This document shows, in pieces, positions 34,740 to 43,838 of a stretch of DNA of 60,661 nt. Within the stretch, counting starts at the first letter, position 1, and the number at the start of each line of letters is the position of its first letter. The position numbers and the translations under genes are program-made. The stretch is from Anaerovibrio slackiae (lineage in GTDB: Bacteria; Bacillota; Negativicutes; Selenomonadales; Selenomonadaceae). The stretch spans positions 1 through 60,661 of the forward strand of contig NZ_VUNR01000017.1 in assembly GCF_009695585.1 (NCBI RefSeq), read 5' to 3'. The notes beneath the pieces are model-generated. The model searched no databases. It saw nothing but the letters and a program-made list of their open reading frames with translations, and was not told the DNA's origin.

Positions 34740-35147
34740 TCAAAACCTATACCACGAATTATCTTCCTTTTCCATGCGCCTGGCAAGCACGGCAGATTGC
34801 TCCAGCAGGCATTTCAGCATCCGAAGATTTTCCTTTAGCTCAGCCCTGTTCTCTATGGCATTATTCACAGATTCCTGATGATTGTCCAGATTTTCCACTA
34901 TGCAGTTCAGCTGGGAAGAAATCTGCCCATTATCAAGCTCACCTGTCCTGCCCAAGAGATAATCAAGGCTGACACCATAAAAGTCTGCAAAATCCATCAA
35001 TGCACCCAGTTCAGGCATCCGCTTCCCATGCTCAATCATGGAAATCGCAGCCGATGTATAGTTTCTATTGTATTTTTCATTATACAGTTTTCTAAATTCT
35101 TCCTGGGAATAGCCGCTTTTTACACGCAAATCCCTGAACCGTGCCAT
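34740..35147 (-). CDS. XRE-type HTH transcriptional regulator
   Basis: A 135-residue Cro/CI-type regulator. The N-terminal HTH runs from RFRDLRVKSGYSQEEFRKL to TSAAISMIEHGKRMPELGALMDFADFYGVSLDYLLGR, the classic XRE domain. The C-terminal 60 residues form a probable coiled coil (VENLDNHQESVNNAIENRAELKENLRML) for oligomerisation. The ATG at 35147 has AGGTGA 5 bases upstream. It lies between the glycan operon and the Rpn gene; the target is unknown, but the glycan operon or itself are candidates. Confidence 0.85.
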   Translation of the reverse strand: MARFRDLRVKSGYSQEEFRKLYNEKYNRNYTSAAISMIEHGKRMPELGALMDFADFYGVSLDYLLGRTGELDNGQISSQLNCIVENLDNHQESVNNAIENRAELKENLRMLKCLLEQSAVLARRMEKEDNSWYRF

Positions 35148-35226
35148 GCTTCTCACCTGCCTGAAAATACCAAATCATAATTCACCTTGCCACATGTTCC
35201 TCGGATATACTTTTTACCAGGCGGAC

Positions 35227-36891
35227 TTATATCCCCTGATAAATATCCTTGCGCTCAGCCTTATAGGTATTGGAATTTGAATTGCCCAGTAAATCCAGTT
35301 CCCATACAACCTCACCATTCAAAAGCTCAATAATGGTGGACTGACGCTTGGACTTATTCTTTATATCCTTCTTAGTATACATGTGGTCATAAACACTGCC
35401 ATCATCCGCTATATATTTTCCACCAAAGTCCAGCAGATAATGCTCCTGCCCCAGATAATCAACATCGCTGATAAAGGAACTGTACAAATCCCTGCCTCGT
35501 TCCTTGCCGTATTCCCATACCTGGCGCACAGTCATATTCTTTTCATCAATTTCATAAATAACTGCCCTTGAGTAGAGCCTGTCCTGCAACAAATTGCCAG
35601 AAGCATCCACTATATCAAAGTTCGTGTTATCAAACAGCATTATCCTGCCATCTGGCATCTCCATAGCAGCATGCTGGGCAGTAGGATATTCAAAATCATC
35701 TCCCACAGGCTTCAGCATATACTTCCGCAAATTTTCATTGCTATCCCCGATAGTTTTTGATAAAATCCACTTAATCTGTTTCGTATCAGCATCAAACTTC
35801 AGCACTGCATTCTGATGCCGCCCGGACACAACAAATTCCTTCTTGGCTTCGTTGTACCAGATAGCATTATTGTGGAACCAGTTTGAAGTTCCGCCTATAT
35901 ACGGTTTCTTTGCCTCATATGCTGTCATAGGCAATATTTCCTTCAAATCCCACTCCTTAACAGCTTTGCCGGTCTTTCTGTCCACCTCGACAATATAATC
36001 ATTCTGAGAATCCCTGCCTTCCTTTGAGGCAGCAAAAAGCAGATTGCCATTTTCCATCTCACGAATATCATGATGAATCCCATAAACATTATATGCTGCA
36101 ACTACCTTGCCCAAAGGTGAAATCTCAAATACCGTAGGAAGGTTATTGTATGTATTAGGAATTGGCTCACCGTTGCTAATCAGCATATTGCCATTTTTCA
36201 GATGTGTCAGCATCACACTTCCATTGTATTTTTTCTCACTGAGATACCAGCGAATATCACCATTGGCATCAACCGCCAGCATATAATTGCCATTTACATG
36301 CGGACAATCCACAAAGGTCAGCCCCACTGCCATCTTATCAGCCTGCTTTACTTTTACCTCGGATTTTGAAATATCCTCCGGAAGCACATCCGTCTTAATT
36401 TCCAGATCTTTTACTGTACTGTTGCCAGACTGAGTTACAGCAGTAACAGTAACTTTATTGGCAGTATCTGCATACAAGCCATAGATAGGCACCATATGCT
36501 GCTTGCCAAAGCCGGCAAAGGTATGCTCAATAGCAGTAAATTCATCCTTGCCTTCAACCCTGACAGTAATCTGGCTCGGCTCATCCGTCACAAATACAGC
36601 CACCGCACTAAGAGGGGCAATATGAAATGGATCCAGCGCCACAAAAGGGTTATCCAGCTTTGGCTTCTTTGCCAGTTCTTCCTCCAGGGACTTAACCACC
36701 TGCGCCTGGTTAGCAAAATGGCTATCTGCTGTAACAGTAGAATCATTCAATACAGCACTGGTAAGATTAGGGATTTCAACTGCTTCCTGCTTTTCACTGC
36801 CACAGCCAAAAACTCCCAGCCCCATTGCACCAATACCGATTACAGCTACTGCTTTCTTCAAATTTCTTAAATTCCTGCCATTCATATACAT
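35227..36891 (-). CDS. assT: Aryl-sulfate sulfotransferase, lipoprotein form
   Basis: AssT moves sulfate from an aryl sulfate donor to a phenolic acceptor without PAPS, through a sulfo-histidine. The 554-residue protein starts with a signal peptide and cysteine (VFGCGSEK, near residue 30), so it is probably lipid-anchored outside the inner membrane. A beta-rich N-terminal domain precedes the propeller. Family motifs are present: IHHDI, FHNNA, VSGRHQNAV and QHAAMEMPDGR, which carry the active-site histidines, asparagine and arginine. Apart from the lipobox one it has a single cysteine, so no disulfide as in the E. coli enzyme. The start at 36891 has AAGGAG 8 bases upstream. Last gene of the glycan operon. 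Confidence 0.88.
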   Translation of the reverse strand: MYMNGRNLRNLKKAVAVIGIGAMGLGVFGCGSEKQEAVEIPNLTSAVLNDSTVTADSHFANQAQVVKSLEEELAKKPKLDNPFVALDPFHIAPLSAVAVFVTDEPSQITVRVEGKDEFTAIEHTFAGFGKQHMVPIYGLYADTANKVTVTAVTQSGNSTVKDLEIKTDVLPEDISKSEVKVKQADKMAVGLTFVDCPHVNGNYMLAVDANGDIRWYLSEKKYNGSVMLTHLKNGNMLISNGEPIPNTYNNLPTVFEISPLGKVVAAYNVYGIHHDIREMENGNLLFAASKEGRDSQNDYIVEVDRKTGKAVKEWDLKEILPMTAYEAKKPYIGGTSNWFHNNAIWYNEAKKEFVVSGRHQNAVLKFDADTKQIKWILSKTIGDSNENLRKYMLKPVGDDFEYPTAQHAAMEMPDGRIMLFDNTNFDIVDASGNLLQDRLYSRAVIYEIDEKNMTVRQVWEYGKERGRDLYSSFISDVDYLGQEHYLLDFGGKYIADDGSVYDHMYTKKDIKNKSKRQSTIIELLNGEVVWELDLLGNSNSNTYKAERKDIYQGI

Positions 36892-36908
36892 AGATAATTC
36901 TCCTTCCC

Positions 36909-37424
36909 TTATGGCTTAACCGTCATGAAATTTTTCTTATCCCCATCTTCATAAACCAGCTTCATCTCATCCTTTGCCGACTCTGCCGGAATTTCAAAGC
37001 ATACCCAGCCATTGCTGTCCAGCTTCAAATCCGTAGCAGACAGCCTGTCATACTTATAGTCGGTCAAAAATACATCCTGCACCCGGTTATAGCTGTTCCC
37101 TTTGCCATCCTGCAAAGTAACCTCCTGCCACTGTAGCGGATGATTGCCTGCTATATTCTTCTTTGCCTCCAGCTTCACCAGCAAAAACACATTCCCAGCA
37201 GCTGGGGCATTGTTATGAGGCACCTTTGCTATACTGCCATCATACTGGCGCACATCATCTACAGCTTCCAGCTTGTCCTTTATCTGACATTCCTGCACAT
37301 TGAGTGTCCAGCTAAGCTGCTCATTCTTTACATCAGAACCACAGCCTGCAATAAAAAATAATCCGCACAAAAGACACAAATTCACCATTTTGCCAAAGAA
37401 TAATCTTATATTTTTTGAAAACAT
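36909..37424 (-). CDS. Small lipoprotein (DUF4352-like)
   Basis: A 171-residue lipoprotein: a signal peptide with a double hydrophobic run ending in FFIAGCGSD. The mature part (VFLLVKLEAKKNIAGNHPLQWQEVTLQDGKGNSYN and then CFEIPAESAKDEMKLVY) looks like an immunoglobulin-like DUF4352 domain, found in many extracytoplasmic lipoproteins of unknown role. It lies between the two aryl-sulfotransferase genes with gaps of about 18 bases, so it may help one of them. No catalytic motif was seen. Confidence 0.7.
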   Translation of the reverse strand: MFSKNIRLFFGKMVNLCLLCGLFFIAGCGSDVKNEQLSWTLNVQECQIKDKLEAVDDVRQYDGSIAKVPHNNAPAAGNVFLLVKLEAKKNIAGNHPLQWQEVTLQDGKGNSYNRVQDVFLTDYKYDRLSATDLKLDSNGWVCFEIPAESAKDEMKLVYEDGDKKNFMTVKP

Positions 37425-37442
37425 ACCAAAACCGCTCCTTAC

Positions 37443-39329
37443 TCAATAACCATATTTTCTTAGAATTTCATCTGGCACAAAATTTTTAGTTTCAACAAAC
37501 AAATCCAAATAATCATTCTCTTTGTTATAAATATCGTTGCGTGAAAGACGATAATCTAAATACCTATTTGAAGTTGCTTTATTTGTAGCATAACATTCCC
37601 AAACAATATCTCCTGCCCGATTCACCTCACAGTACACAGTATCCAAATAATAATATGGTTCTTTTATTTTATCCATTGAACCACGTTCATGATTAAATAC
37701 CCCCAAAATATCTCCATTAACTAAAAGGTCTGCATCACCACGAGTACAAGAAAACAATTCCGGTCTTTCTTTACCATACTGCCAAATTTGTTCTACAGTC
37801 ATATTCTTTTCATTTATTCGATAATGAACTAACCGGGAATACAAAGGAGGTTCAACAACTTTGTTTAACTTAATCTCATTCTGTAGCCACTGATTCATAT
37901 CGTTTCTGCTACTGCCGTTATCAAATAACAAAATATCTACAGTATCTGGATTATTATCATAATCAGGCAAAACTTCCACAGCATGCTGATTATATGGATA
38001 TTCAAAATTGTCACCAATTGGATGCAACATGTATTGCTGCCAATACATAGGATAATCCTGAGGATCAGATAAAATCCATCTTAAATGATTATCCTTACTG
38101 TGCTTAAATACTGCTGACTGAAAATTGCTAGACGATATATAATCCCCTTGATGTTCCACTACAGCATTCACATGTGCCCAATCACGTATATCACCATGTA
38201 AAAGCCCAATTTGCCTGCTACGTGGTAACAAATCACCATAGTAAACATTATTGATAACATTTCCATTATTTACATCAATTTCTAATAAAGAATCCATCCA
38301 AGATTCTCCATATCCTGTTGTTGCCAGCAAAGTGTTATCATTCGTATAAAACAAATCATGGTGCATTCCATTTGGCAAATAAAATAATTGCTCAATTTTC
38401 CCTAGATATGACTCTTTTACAATTATTGCATCACCAAATGCAAATCCCCCAAAAGTTCGGTATACACATTGCCCCTTCATATAATTGTTTCCTACAAATA
38501 AGCTGTCATCAGTAAATAACCATCTAATATTTCCATATTTATCAAAAGCAAATTTCATGCCCCTGCTGTCAAGAGAACAATGAGAAAAATTAAAACCAGA
38601 AGCAATGTCTTCAGACTTTTTCCCATGGTATGTAATAAGATTTATTTTTTTGTAATCTTCTGGCAAGGAATCAGTACGTATCTTAACTTCTCTGCTATAT
38701 TTTTGTCCCCCCCTAGTAGACAGGGAAATAATAACAGTATTTTCATACTCTGCATAAAGACCGTATACTGGAATTACATGTTTTTTGCAATATCCTTGTT
38801 TTTCAAAATCAAAACTAACATCTTCCTCTTGCGATTTACCAATAACTCTTATACTTGCCAGCATATCTTCCTCAGTATCAAACATTATCAAAGCTGTCAA
38901 AGGAGAATTCCCATAAGGGTTTACCACTAGAAAAGGCTCATCCAAAGTGTATCCACCAGCCTCATATTCTTTTTTTAATTGCTCATCAATAGCAGCTTGC
39001 TTCTTATATCTATCAAACAACCCTCTGATAGATTTTTCTTCTGCGGTCATCTCTGCAACATTTTGCGGTGTAGGTACTAATACAGAATTGACCTCCATTG
39101 TTCCTGGCACAAACTTATTAACCACCAATGCTACAACATTTTTCGGACCATATACATATTCTCTGCAAACCTGCTTAACCCATTCATTATTAGCATTATC
39201 CTTCATAGCAAAAGCTATTACATATGTACCTATGCATGTAACGACTAACACTTTAAATAAGGACGTCACTATTCGCCTTATTTTTTCTTGCTTGAAATAT
39301 TTAATTCTAGTTCTAAAATCACTAAGCAT
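37443..39329 (-). CDS. Aryl-sulfate sulfotransferase homologue, membrane-anchored, variant active site
   Basis: A 628-residue AssT homologue anchored by one N-terminal membrane segment (VTSLFKVLVVTCIGTYVIAFAM). The central motifs of the family recur: MHHDLF, WAHVNAV and YNQHAVEVLP, so the proposed sulfo-histidine (third motif) is kept. The residue equal to the conserved Arg in GRHQ is replaced: SGRHQNAV becomes SSNFQSAV, an Asn where the other homologue has Arg. Overall it is only moderately like the first homologue. The ATG at 39329 overlaps the glf stop (TAATG). AT-rich coding suggests a more recent acquisition. Activity is uncertain: a changed specificity, a partner for the first enzyme or an inactive paralogue are all possible. 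Confidence 0.82.
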   Translation of the reverse strand: MLSDFRTRIKYFKQEKIRRIVTSLFKVLVVTCIGTYVIAFAMKDNANNEWVKQVCREYVYGPKNVVALVVNKFVPGTMEVNSVLVPTPQNVAEMTAEEKSIRGLFDRYKKQAAIDEQLKKEYEAGGYTLDEPFLVVNPYGNSPLTALIMFDTEEDMLASIRVIGKSQEEDVSFDFEKQGYCKKHVIPVYGLYAEYENTVIISLSTRGGQKYSREVKIRTDSLPEDYKKINLITYHGKKSEDIASGFNFSHCSLDSRGMKFAFDKYGNIRWLFTDDSLFVGNNYMKGQCVYRTFGGFAFGDAIIVKESYLGKIEQLFYLPNGMHHDLFYTNDNTLLATTGYGESWMDSLLEIDVNNGNVINNVYYGDLLPRSRQIGLLHGDIRDWAHVNAVVEHQGDYISSSNFQSAVFKHSKDNHLRWILSDPQDYPMYWQQYMLHPIGDNFEYPYNQHAVEVLPDYDNNPDTVDILLFDNGSSRNDMNQWLQNEIKLNKVVEPPLYSRLVHYRINEKNMTVEQIWQYGKERPELFSCTRGDADLLVNGDILGVFNHERGSMDKIKEPYYYLDTVYCEVNRAGDIVWECYATNKATSNRYLDYRLSRNDIYNKENDYLDLFVETKNFVPDEILRKYGY

Positions 39330-40492
39330 TACACACAACTCCTACTATATAAATCTAACTTTGTACAAATATCCAAAGCCCTCTCAAGTGCCTGATCCAT
39401 GTTATAATACTTAAAATCTGCCAATCTGCCACAATAATAAAAATTTGCAATCTTATCTGCCCTTGCTTTATAGGATGCTGCCAAAGCCTTGCTGCTCTCC
39501 GTAAGCAACGGATAATAAGGCTCTTGCGTCTCTCCCTGCTGATATTGAAGCGGATACTCTATCTCGTATGTTGTACCTTTTCCTTTCTGCACTGGCAATT
39601 TACTAAACTCAACTATTCTCGTATACCCTTCTGCTTCCGGGTAAGCTACCAAAGCCGCAGGCTGCTTGCTTTCGATATCCTCATGATGCCACTCAAACCT
39701 TAACGACCTATACGGAAGTGCCCCTAAATCTGCTCCAAAAAGTTCATCCAGGGCTCCTGTATAAATAACTGTATATGGGCACTTGATTCCATCAAGCAAA
39801 ATAACATTGTTTTCCTTATCTACTGACAAATGCTCCAAAGCTTCAATGCCAAGCTTTACCTCAATATTTTTATGTGCCAAAATATTTTCAAAAATACCTG
39901 TAAAGGATTCTTTGGGCATCATTTGATACTCATTTTTGAAATATCCAGTTTCATAAGAAAACCTCAACGGAACCCTCTCAAAAATACTCGCATCCACCTT
40001 GTCCACCGGGATTCCCCACTGTTTGGCTGTATAAAGGCTGTAATCATGCGCAAACAAAAACTCACCATATTTGCGAATAACTTCGTCAGGACATTCCAAT
40101 ACTTCCAGAACTGTAGCTTCACTTCTAGCACCAAAGTACGCTTTTATCCTTGCCTTAAGCATTTCTGCTTCTGCTGGAGCATAAAAATCATCTATAGTCT
40201 GAAAATTAAATGGCGTAGGCGTAAACTTCCCCATAAAATATGCCATACATTCCAGATTATATGATTCCCACTCACCCCATTGACACATAAAATCATAAAG
40301 GGCTTTTTTCCTGGTATGAAACGTATGAGGGCCATATTTGTGAACCAAAATCCCATATTCATCATGATAATCATACATATTCCCAGCAATATGGTTTCTG
40401 CGTTCCCAAATCATTACCTTATTACCGCGTTCAGCTAAATGCCTGGCAATAACCGCCCCTGATAAGCCACAGCCAACAACAAGATATTCCAT
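39329..40492 (-). CDS. glf: UDP-galactopyranose mutase
   Basis: Glf converts UDP-galactopyranose to UDP-galactofuranose using reduced FAD. The FAD-binding start VVGCGLSGAVIARHLAERG, HKYGPHTFHTRKK, FTPTPFNFQTIDDFY and FYCGRLADFKYYNMDQALERAL match the family over 387 residues. It predicts galactofuranose in the glycan. The ATG at 40492 lies one base after the rfbC stop, with GGAG 9 bases upstream. Confidence 0.95.
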   Translation of the reverse strand: MEYLVVGCGLSGAVIARHLAERGNKVMIWERRNHIAGNMYDYHDEYGILVHKYGPHTFHTRKKALYDFMCQWGEWESYNLECMAYFMGKFTPTPFNFQTIDDFYAPAEAEMLKARIKAYFGARSEATVLEVLECPDEVIRKYGEFLFAHDYSLYTAKQWGIPVDKVDASIFERVPLRFSYETGYFKNEYQMMPKESFTGIFENILAHKNIEVKLGIEALEHLSVDKENNVILLDGIKCPYTVIYTGALDELFGADLGALPYRSLRFEWHHEDIESKQPAALVAYPEAEGYTRIVEFSKLPVQKGKGTTYEIEYPLQYQQGETQEPYYPLLTESSKALAASYKARADKIANFYYCGRLADFKYYNMDQALERALDICTKLDLYSRSCV

Positions 40493-40493
40493 G

Positions 40494-41069
40494 TTAAAAT
40501 GCTCCATATTTTTCTACAAAATCCCGAAAACTCAGCAAATTTTTATCCTTGTCTGCTAAAATCACCTTGTCTGCCCCGCCAATCTTATCCAATGGCCATT
40601 CCACGCCAATCTCCTCATCATTCCACAAAATACCATCATCGTATTCACCATAGAACTTTTCTGCACATTTGTATGACACAACAGATGGCTCTAACACCAG
40701 ATAACCATGTGCACAGCCAGCAGGAACCAGTATCTCCTTCTGCCTGTCCCCAATCAAATCAAAGCCTACCCATTCCTTGAAAGTAGGACTATCCTTTCTC
40801 ATATCAACCACTACATCAAAAACATGCCCTGTAATACACCGCACCAATTTCGGCTGCTGCTTTTCCCTCTGAAAGTGCAGGGCACGAATTACCCCCTTAT
40901 GGGAAGTAGTATAAAAAACCTCCTGCAAATCATGACTGATACCATTCTGCTCAAAAACTTCTTTGGAATAATCCTTTGTAAAACTGCCCCGCACATCATC
41001 CGCATTAAAAGGAGTAATCTCCATCAAGCCAGCTATTTTCGTTTCCTTAAACTCAAATTTCTGTATCAT
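40494..41069 (-). CDS. rfbC: RfbC-like sugar 3,5-epimerase
   Basis: A 191-residue member of the dTDP-4-keto-6-deoxyhexose 3,5-epimerase family. The cupin core shows GSFTKDYSKEVFEQNGI, VFYTTSHKGVIRALHFQREKQQPKLVRCITGHVFDV, PAGCAHGYLVLE and RFYxEY-like EKFYGEYDDG. Here a CDP-glucose pathway surrounds it, so it may act on CDP-4-keto-6-deoxy-D-glucose instead of the dTDP form. That substrate is inferred from context. The start overlaps the previous stop (ATGA). Confidence 0.86.
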   Translation of the reverse strand: MIQKFEFKETKIAGLMEITPFNADDVRGSFTKDYSKEVFEQNGISHDLQEVFYTTSHKGVIRALHFQREKQQPKLVRCITGHVFDVVVDMRKDSPTFKEWVGFDLIGDRQKEILVPAGCAHGYLVLEPSVVSYKCAEKFYGEYDDGILWNDEEIGVEWPLDKIGGADKVILADKDKNLLSFRDFVEKYGAF

Positions 41070-41995
41070 TTTCCTTCTGCCTCCATTACGCTCACAAGCC
41101 AATCCCTTGTTTTTCTACATCCATCAGCGAAACTAATCTCAGCTTTAAATCCAGTATCCATCTCCGTTTCCTTGCAGGAAAAGCTCTCTATTGGCAAATT
41201 AATACCTGTAAACGGAACATCACCGAATACAAAATCCAGGTTTTCAGCAATTGCCCCTTTCATTTCTAACAAAAACTCCTTCAATGGCCTTGCCGTAGAA
41301 CTTCCTATCAGGTATTCGTGAAAAGGCTTGCCATTTTCCGCAATCATGTAAAAAGCACGCGCCACATCATCAATATACACAAAATCATAATTCTGTGTTC
41401 CGGCAGTAAACTGAGGGCTCTCTCCGTTTATGCATTTCCTAATGGTCGTATTTACCATTCTAGGGCTCAATTCTCCTGCACCATAAGCATTGGTAATGGA
41501 AGGCCATACCAATTCTATTCCTAGCTTTGCCGCTACCGACATGCACATTACATGGGCAATCAGCTTGCCTCCGCCATAAATGTAACCTAACCCCGGCATA
41601 TTTCCCTGGGTATATGCCGCTGCCATAGTTTCATGCTCCATGATGCTTCCAGCACATACAAACCTCTTGCAGCCAAGAGCATGGGCAGTTTCCAGTGCCT
41701 CTACCGTCCACTGGGCATTTTGCAGCTGCAGCTTAGTATCTGCCCTGGCAGACCCCGAGCATCCCTGCCACGCAAAATGGAAAAATACATCATACTCACC
41801 TTCTGGAATTTCCTGCCTGATACCAGAAATATCTGCCAATTCCAGATTGTATTTTTTTATTAACGGTGACTTTGGGATATTGCTGTCATGCCCTGCATGG
41901 CATAACGCCAAAACCTCAACATTTTGACTAACCAGATATTTAATAACATTGCTGCCAATAAAGCCATTTGCGCCAGTTACTATTGCCCTTTTCAT
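41066..41995 (-). CDS. NAD-dependent epimerase/dehydratase or reductase
   Basis: An extended short-chain dehydrogenase (309 residues) with the NAD motif TGANGFIGSNV and the Tyr-Lys pair in YIYGGGKLIAH. In CDP-sugar clusters such an enzyme acts as the 4-keto-reductase or C-2 epimerase that finishes a 6-deoxyhexose. Its exact product is unknown; relatives include CDP-abequose and CDP-paratose synthases. It is coupled to rfbG upstream (ATGA) and rfbC downstream. Confidence 0.82.
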   Translation of the reverse strand: MKRAIVTGANGFIGSNVIKYLVSQNVEVLALCHAGHDSNIPKSPLIKKYNLELADISGIRQEIPEGEYDVFFHFAWQGCSGSARADTKLQLQNAQWTVEALETAHALGCKRFVCAGSIMEHETMAAAYTQGNMPGLGYIYGGGKLIAHVMCMSVAAKLGIELVWPSITNAYGAGELSPRMVNTTIRKCINGESPQFTAGTQNYDFVYIDDVARAFYMIAENGKPFHEYLIGSSTARPLKEFLLEMKGAIAENLDFVFGDVPFTGINLPIESFSCKETEMDTGFKAEISFADGCRKTRDWLVSVMEAEGK

Positions 41996-43047
41996 CTCAC
42001 ATCCCCCACAAATACAGCAATCTGCCTATCCATCTCTGCCCTGATATCCTGCTTATTTAAGTAAGCTTTCGACCATTCAACAGTCTTACATATTGCTTCA
42101 TCTATATGCCATCGTGCCTGCCAGCCAAAGACCTTTTTGATTTTAGAACAATCCAATTTCAGGAAATTTGCCTCATGAGGGCCATTGTCACTTTGGTTTA
42201 TCCATTTTATGCCTCCCCACTTCTGACAAAAAATATCCACTAGCTCACCAGTAGTCAGGCAGTCACATTCGTCCGGGCCGACATTGTACCAGCCTGACAA
42301 CGAAATATCATCATACTGCCGTGCTGCAATCATCAAATAGGCAAATAACGGCTCCAATACATGCTGATACGGTCTTGTTGAGGCAGGATTTCTAACAATA
42401 ATGTCCCTTCCTGACTCTGCAGCACGAATGCAGTCAGGTATAATGCGATTGGCCGCAAAATCACCTCCACCAATCACATTGCCAGCCCTGGCAGTAGAAA
42501 TCGCCACATCCCTACCAGCAAAAAAACTGTTTTTATAACTGTGTGTCACCAGCTCTGAACAGCTTTTGGAATTTGAATACGGATCAAAACCATCCAACGG
42601 CTCATTTTCCCTATAACCCCATTCCCACTCATTATTCTGATAAACCTTATCAGTGGTTACATTCAAAAATGACTTCACAGTACTGCTCTGACGTACACAC
42701 TCCAGTATATTCACTGTCCCCATTACATTGGTTTCATAAGTGTATACAGGATGTTCATAACTATCCCTGACTAAAGGCTGGGCTGCCAGATGCAGGACTA
42801 TTTCAGGGGCAGCCTCATCAAAAGACTGCTTCAATTGAGCAAAATCACGAATATCTCCAACAATGCTGGTCATTTCATTTCCAATGTCAGCCAATTTAAA
42901 TAATGACGGCTCTGTCGGCGGTTCCATACTATATCCTGTGAGGATAGCACCTGACTTTATCAAAATTCTTGACAACCAGCTTCCCTTGAACCCGGTGTGC
43001 CCTGTTAAAAAGACTTTCTTTCCATTGTAAAAACTCAAATCAAACAT
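41992..43047 (-). CDS. rfbG: CDP-glucose 4,6-dehydratase
   Basis: RfbG turns CDP-D-glucose into CDP-4-keto-6-deoxy-D-glucose. The NAD motif is FLTGHTGFKGSWLSRIL; the FHLAAQPLVRDSYEHPVYTYETNVMGT region and the start MFDLSFYNGKKVFLTGH are those of the CDP-glucose type. 351 residues. It overlaps rfbF by 8 bases, which makes the pair a clear two-step pathway. Confidence 0.95.
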   Translation of the reverse strand: MFDLSFYNGKKVFLTGHTGFKGSWLSRILIKSGAILTGYSMEPPTEPSLFKLADIGNEMTSIVGDIRDFAQLKQSFDEAAPEIVLHLAAQPLVRDSYEHPVYTYETNVMGTVNILECVRQSSTVKSFLNVTTDKVYQNNEWEWGYRENEPLDGFDPYSNSKSCSELVTHSYKNSFFAGRDVAISTARAGNVIGGGDFAANRIIPDCIRAAESGRDIIVRNPASTRPYQHVLEPLFAYLMIAARQYDDISLSGWYNVGPDECDCLTTGELVDIFCQKWGGIKWINQSDNGPHEANFLKLDCSKIKKVFGWQARWHIDEAICKTVEWSKAYLNKQDIRAEMDRQIAVFVGDVR

Positions 43048-43822
43048 CGTTTTCCCACACCTTCCACGGAGCATTGCCAGTTGCCCACAATTTTTCTAAT
43101 TTCTCCCTATCTCTGAGAGTATCCATGCACTGCCAAAAGCCATTGTGCTTAAATGCCATCAGCTGCCCTTCCTTAGCAATACGCTCCAATGGTTCCCGCT
43201 CAAAAGTCGTACTATCATCAGAAATATAATCAAAAATCTCCGGTTCCAGCACCATATAACCGCCATTAATATACCCGACATCATTTTTGCTCTTTTCACG
43301 GAATGATTTTATTTCTGAGCCATCAATATCCAGGATTCCAAACCTTCCTTCCGGCTTAACTGCCGTCATAGTGCAAATCCTGCCATGACTTCTATGAAAT
43401 TCAACCAGCTTGTCAATCGGAACATCACAGACACCATCACCATAAGTGAGCATAAAAGTTTCATTTCCAACATACGGGGCAATCCTTTTAACACGGCCGC
43501 CTGTCATTGTATTAAGCCCTGTATCAACAATAGTAACATTCCAAGGCTCCGAAGCATTCTCGTGTACAGTAACCTTATTCTCATGCTTAAAATCAAATGT
43601 GATATTGCTGTTATGCAAATAATAATTGGAAAAATATTCTTTTATGTATTCCTGCTTATAACCTGCACACACAATAAAATCATCATAGCCAAATGCGGCA
43701 TATTCTTTCATGATATGCCACAAGATAGGCATTCCGCCTATTGAAATCATAGGTTTCGGCTTAAATTGTGACTCCTCACTAATACGAGTTCCAAATCCTC
43801 CTGCTAATAATACAACTTTCAT
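43040..43822 (-). CDS. rfbF: Glucose-1-phosphate cytidylyltransferase
   Basis: RfbF makes CDP-glucose from glucose 1-phosphate and CTP. The N-terminal signature KVVLLAGGFGTRISEESQFKPKPMISIGG and the motif FMLTYGDGVCDVPIDKL fit the family over 260 residues. It opens the CDP-6-deoxyhexose block of the glycan operon. Confidence 0.95.
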   Translation of the reverse strand: MKVVLLAGGFGTRISEESQFKPKPMISIGGMPILWHIMKEYAAFGYDDFIVCAGYKQEYIKEYFSNYYLHNSNITFDFKHENKVTVHENASEPWNVTIVDTGLNTMTGGRVKRIAPYVGNETFMLTYGDGVCDVPIDKLVEFHRSHGRICTMTAVKPEGRFGILDIDGSEIKSFREKSKNDVGYINGGYMVLEPEIFDYISDDSTTFEREPLERIAKEGQLMAFKHNGFWQCMDTLRDREKLEKLWATGNAPWKVWENDV

Positions 43823-43838
43823 TTGATGAACCTCTCCC

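Noticed and set aside
38325-38345. Another TGCCAGCAAAGTGT match inside the second AssT gene
   Set aside because: Only about 15 bases match the Rpn-flanking repeat and it lies in coding sequence that reads normally; chance is sufficient.
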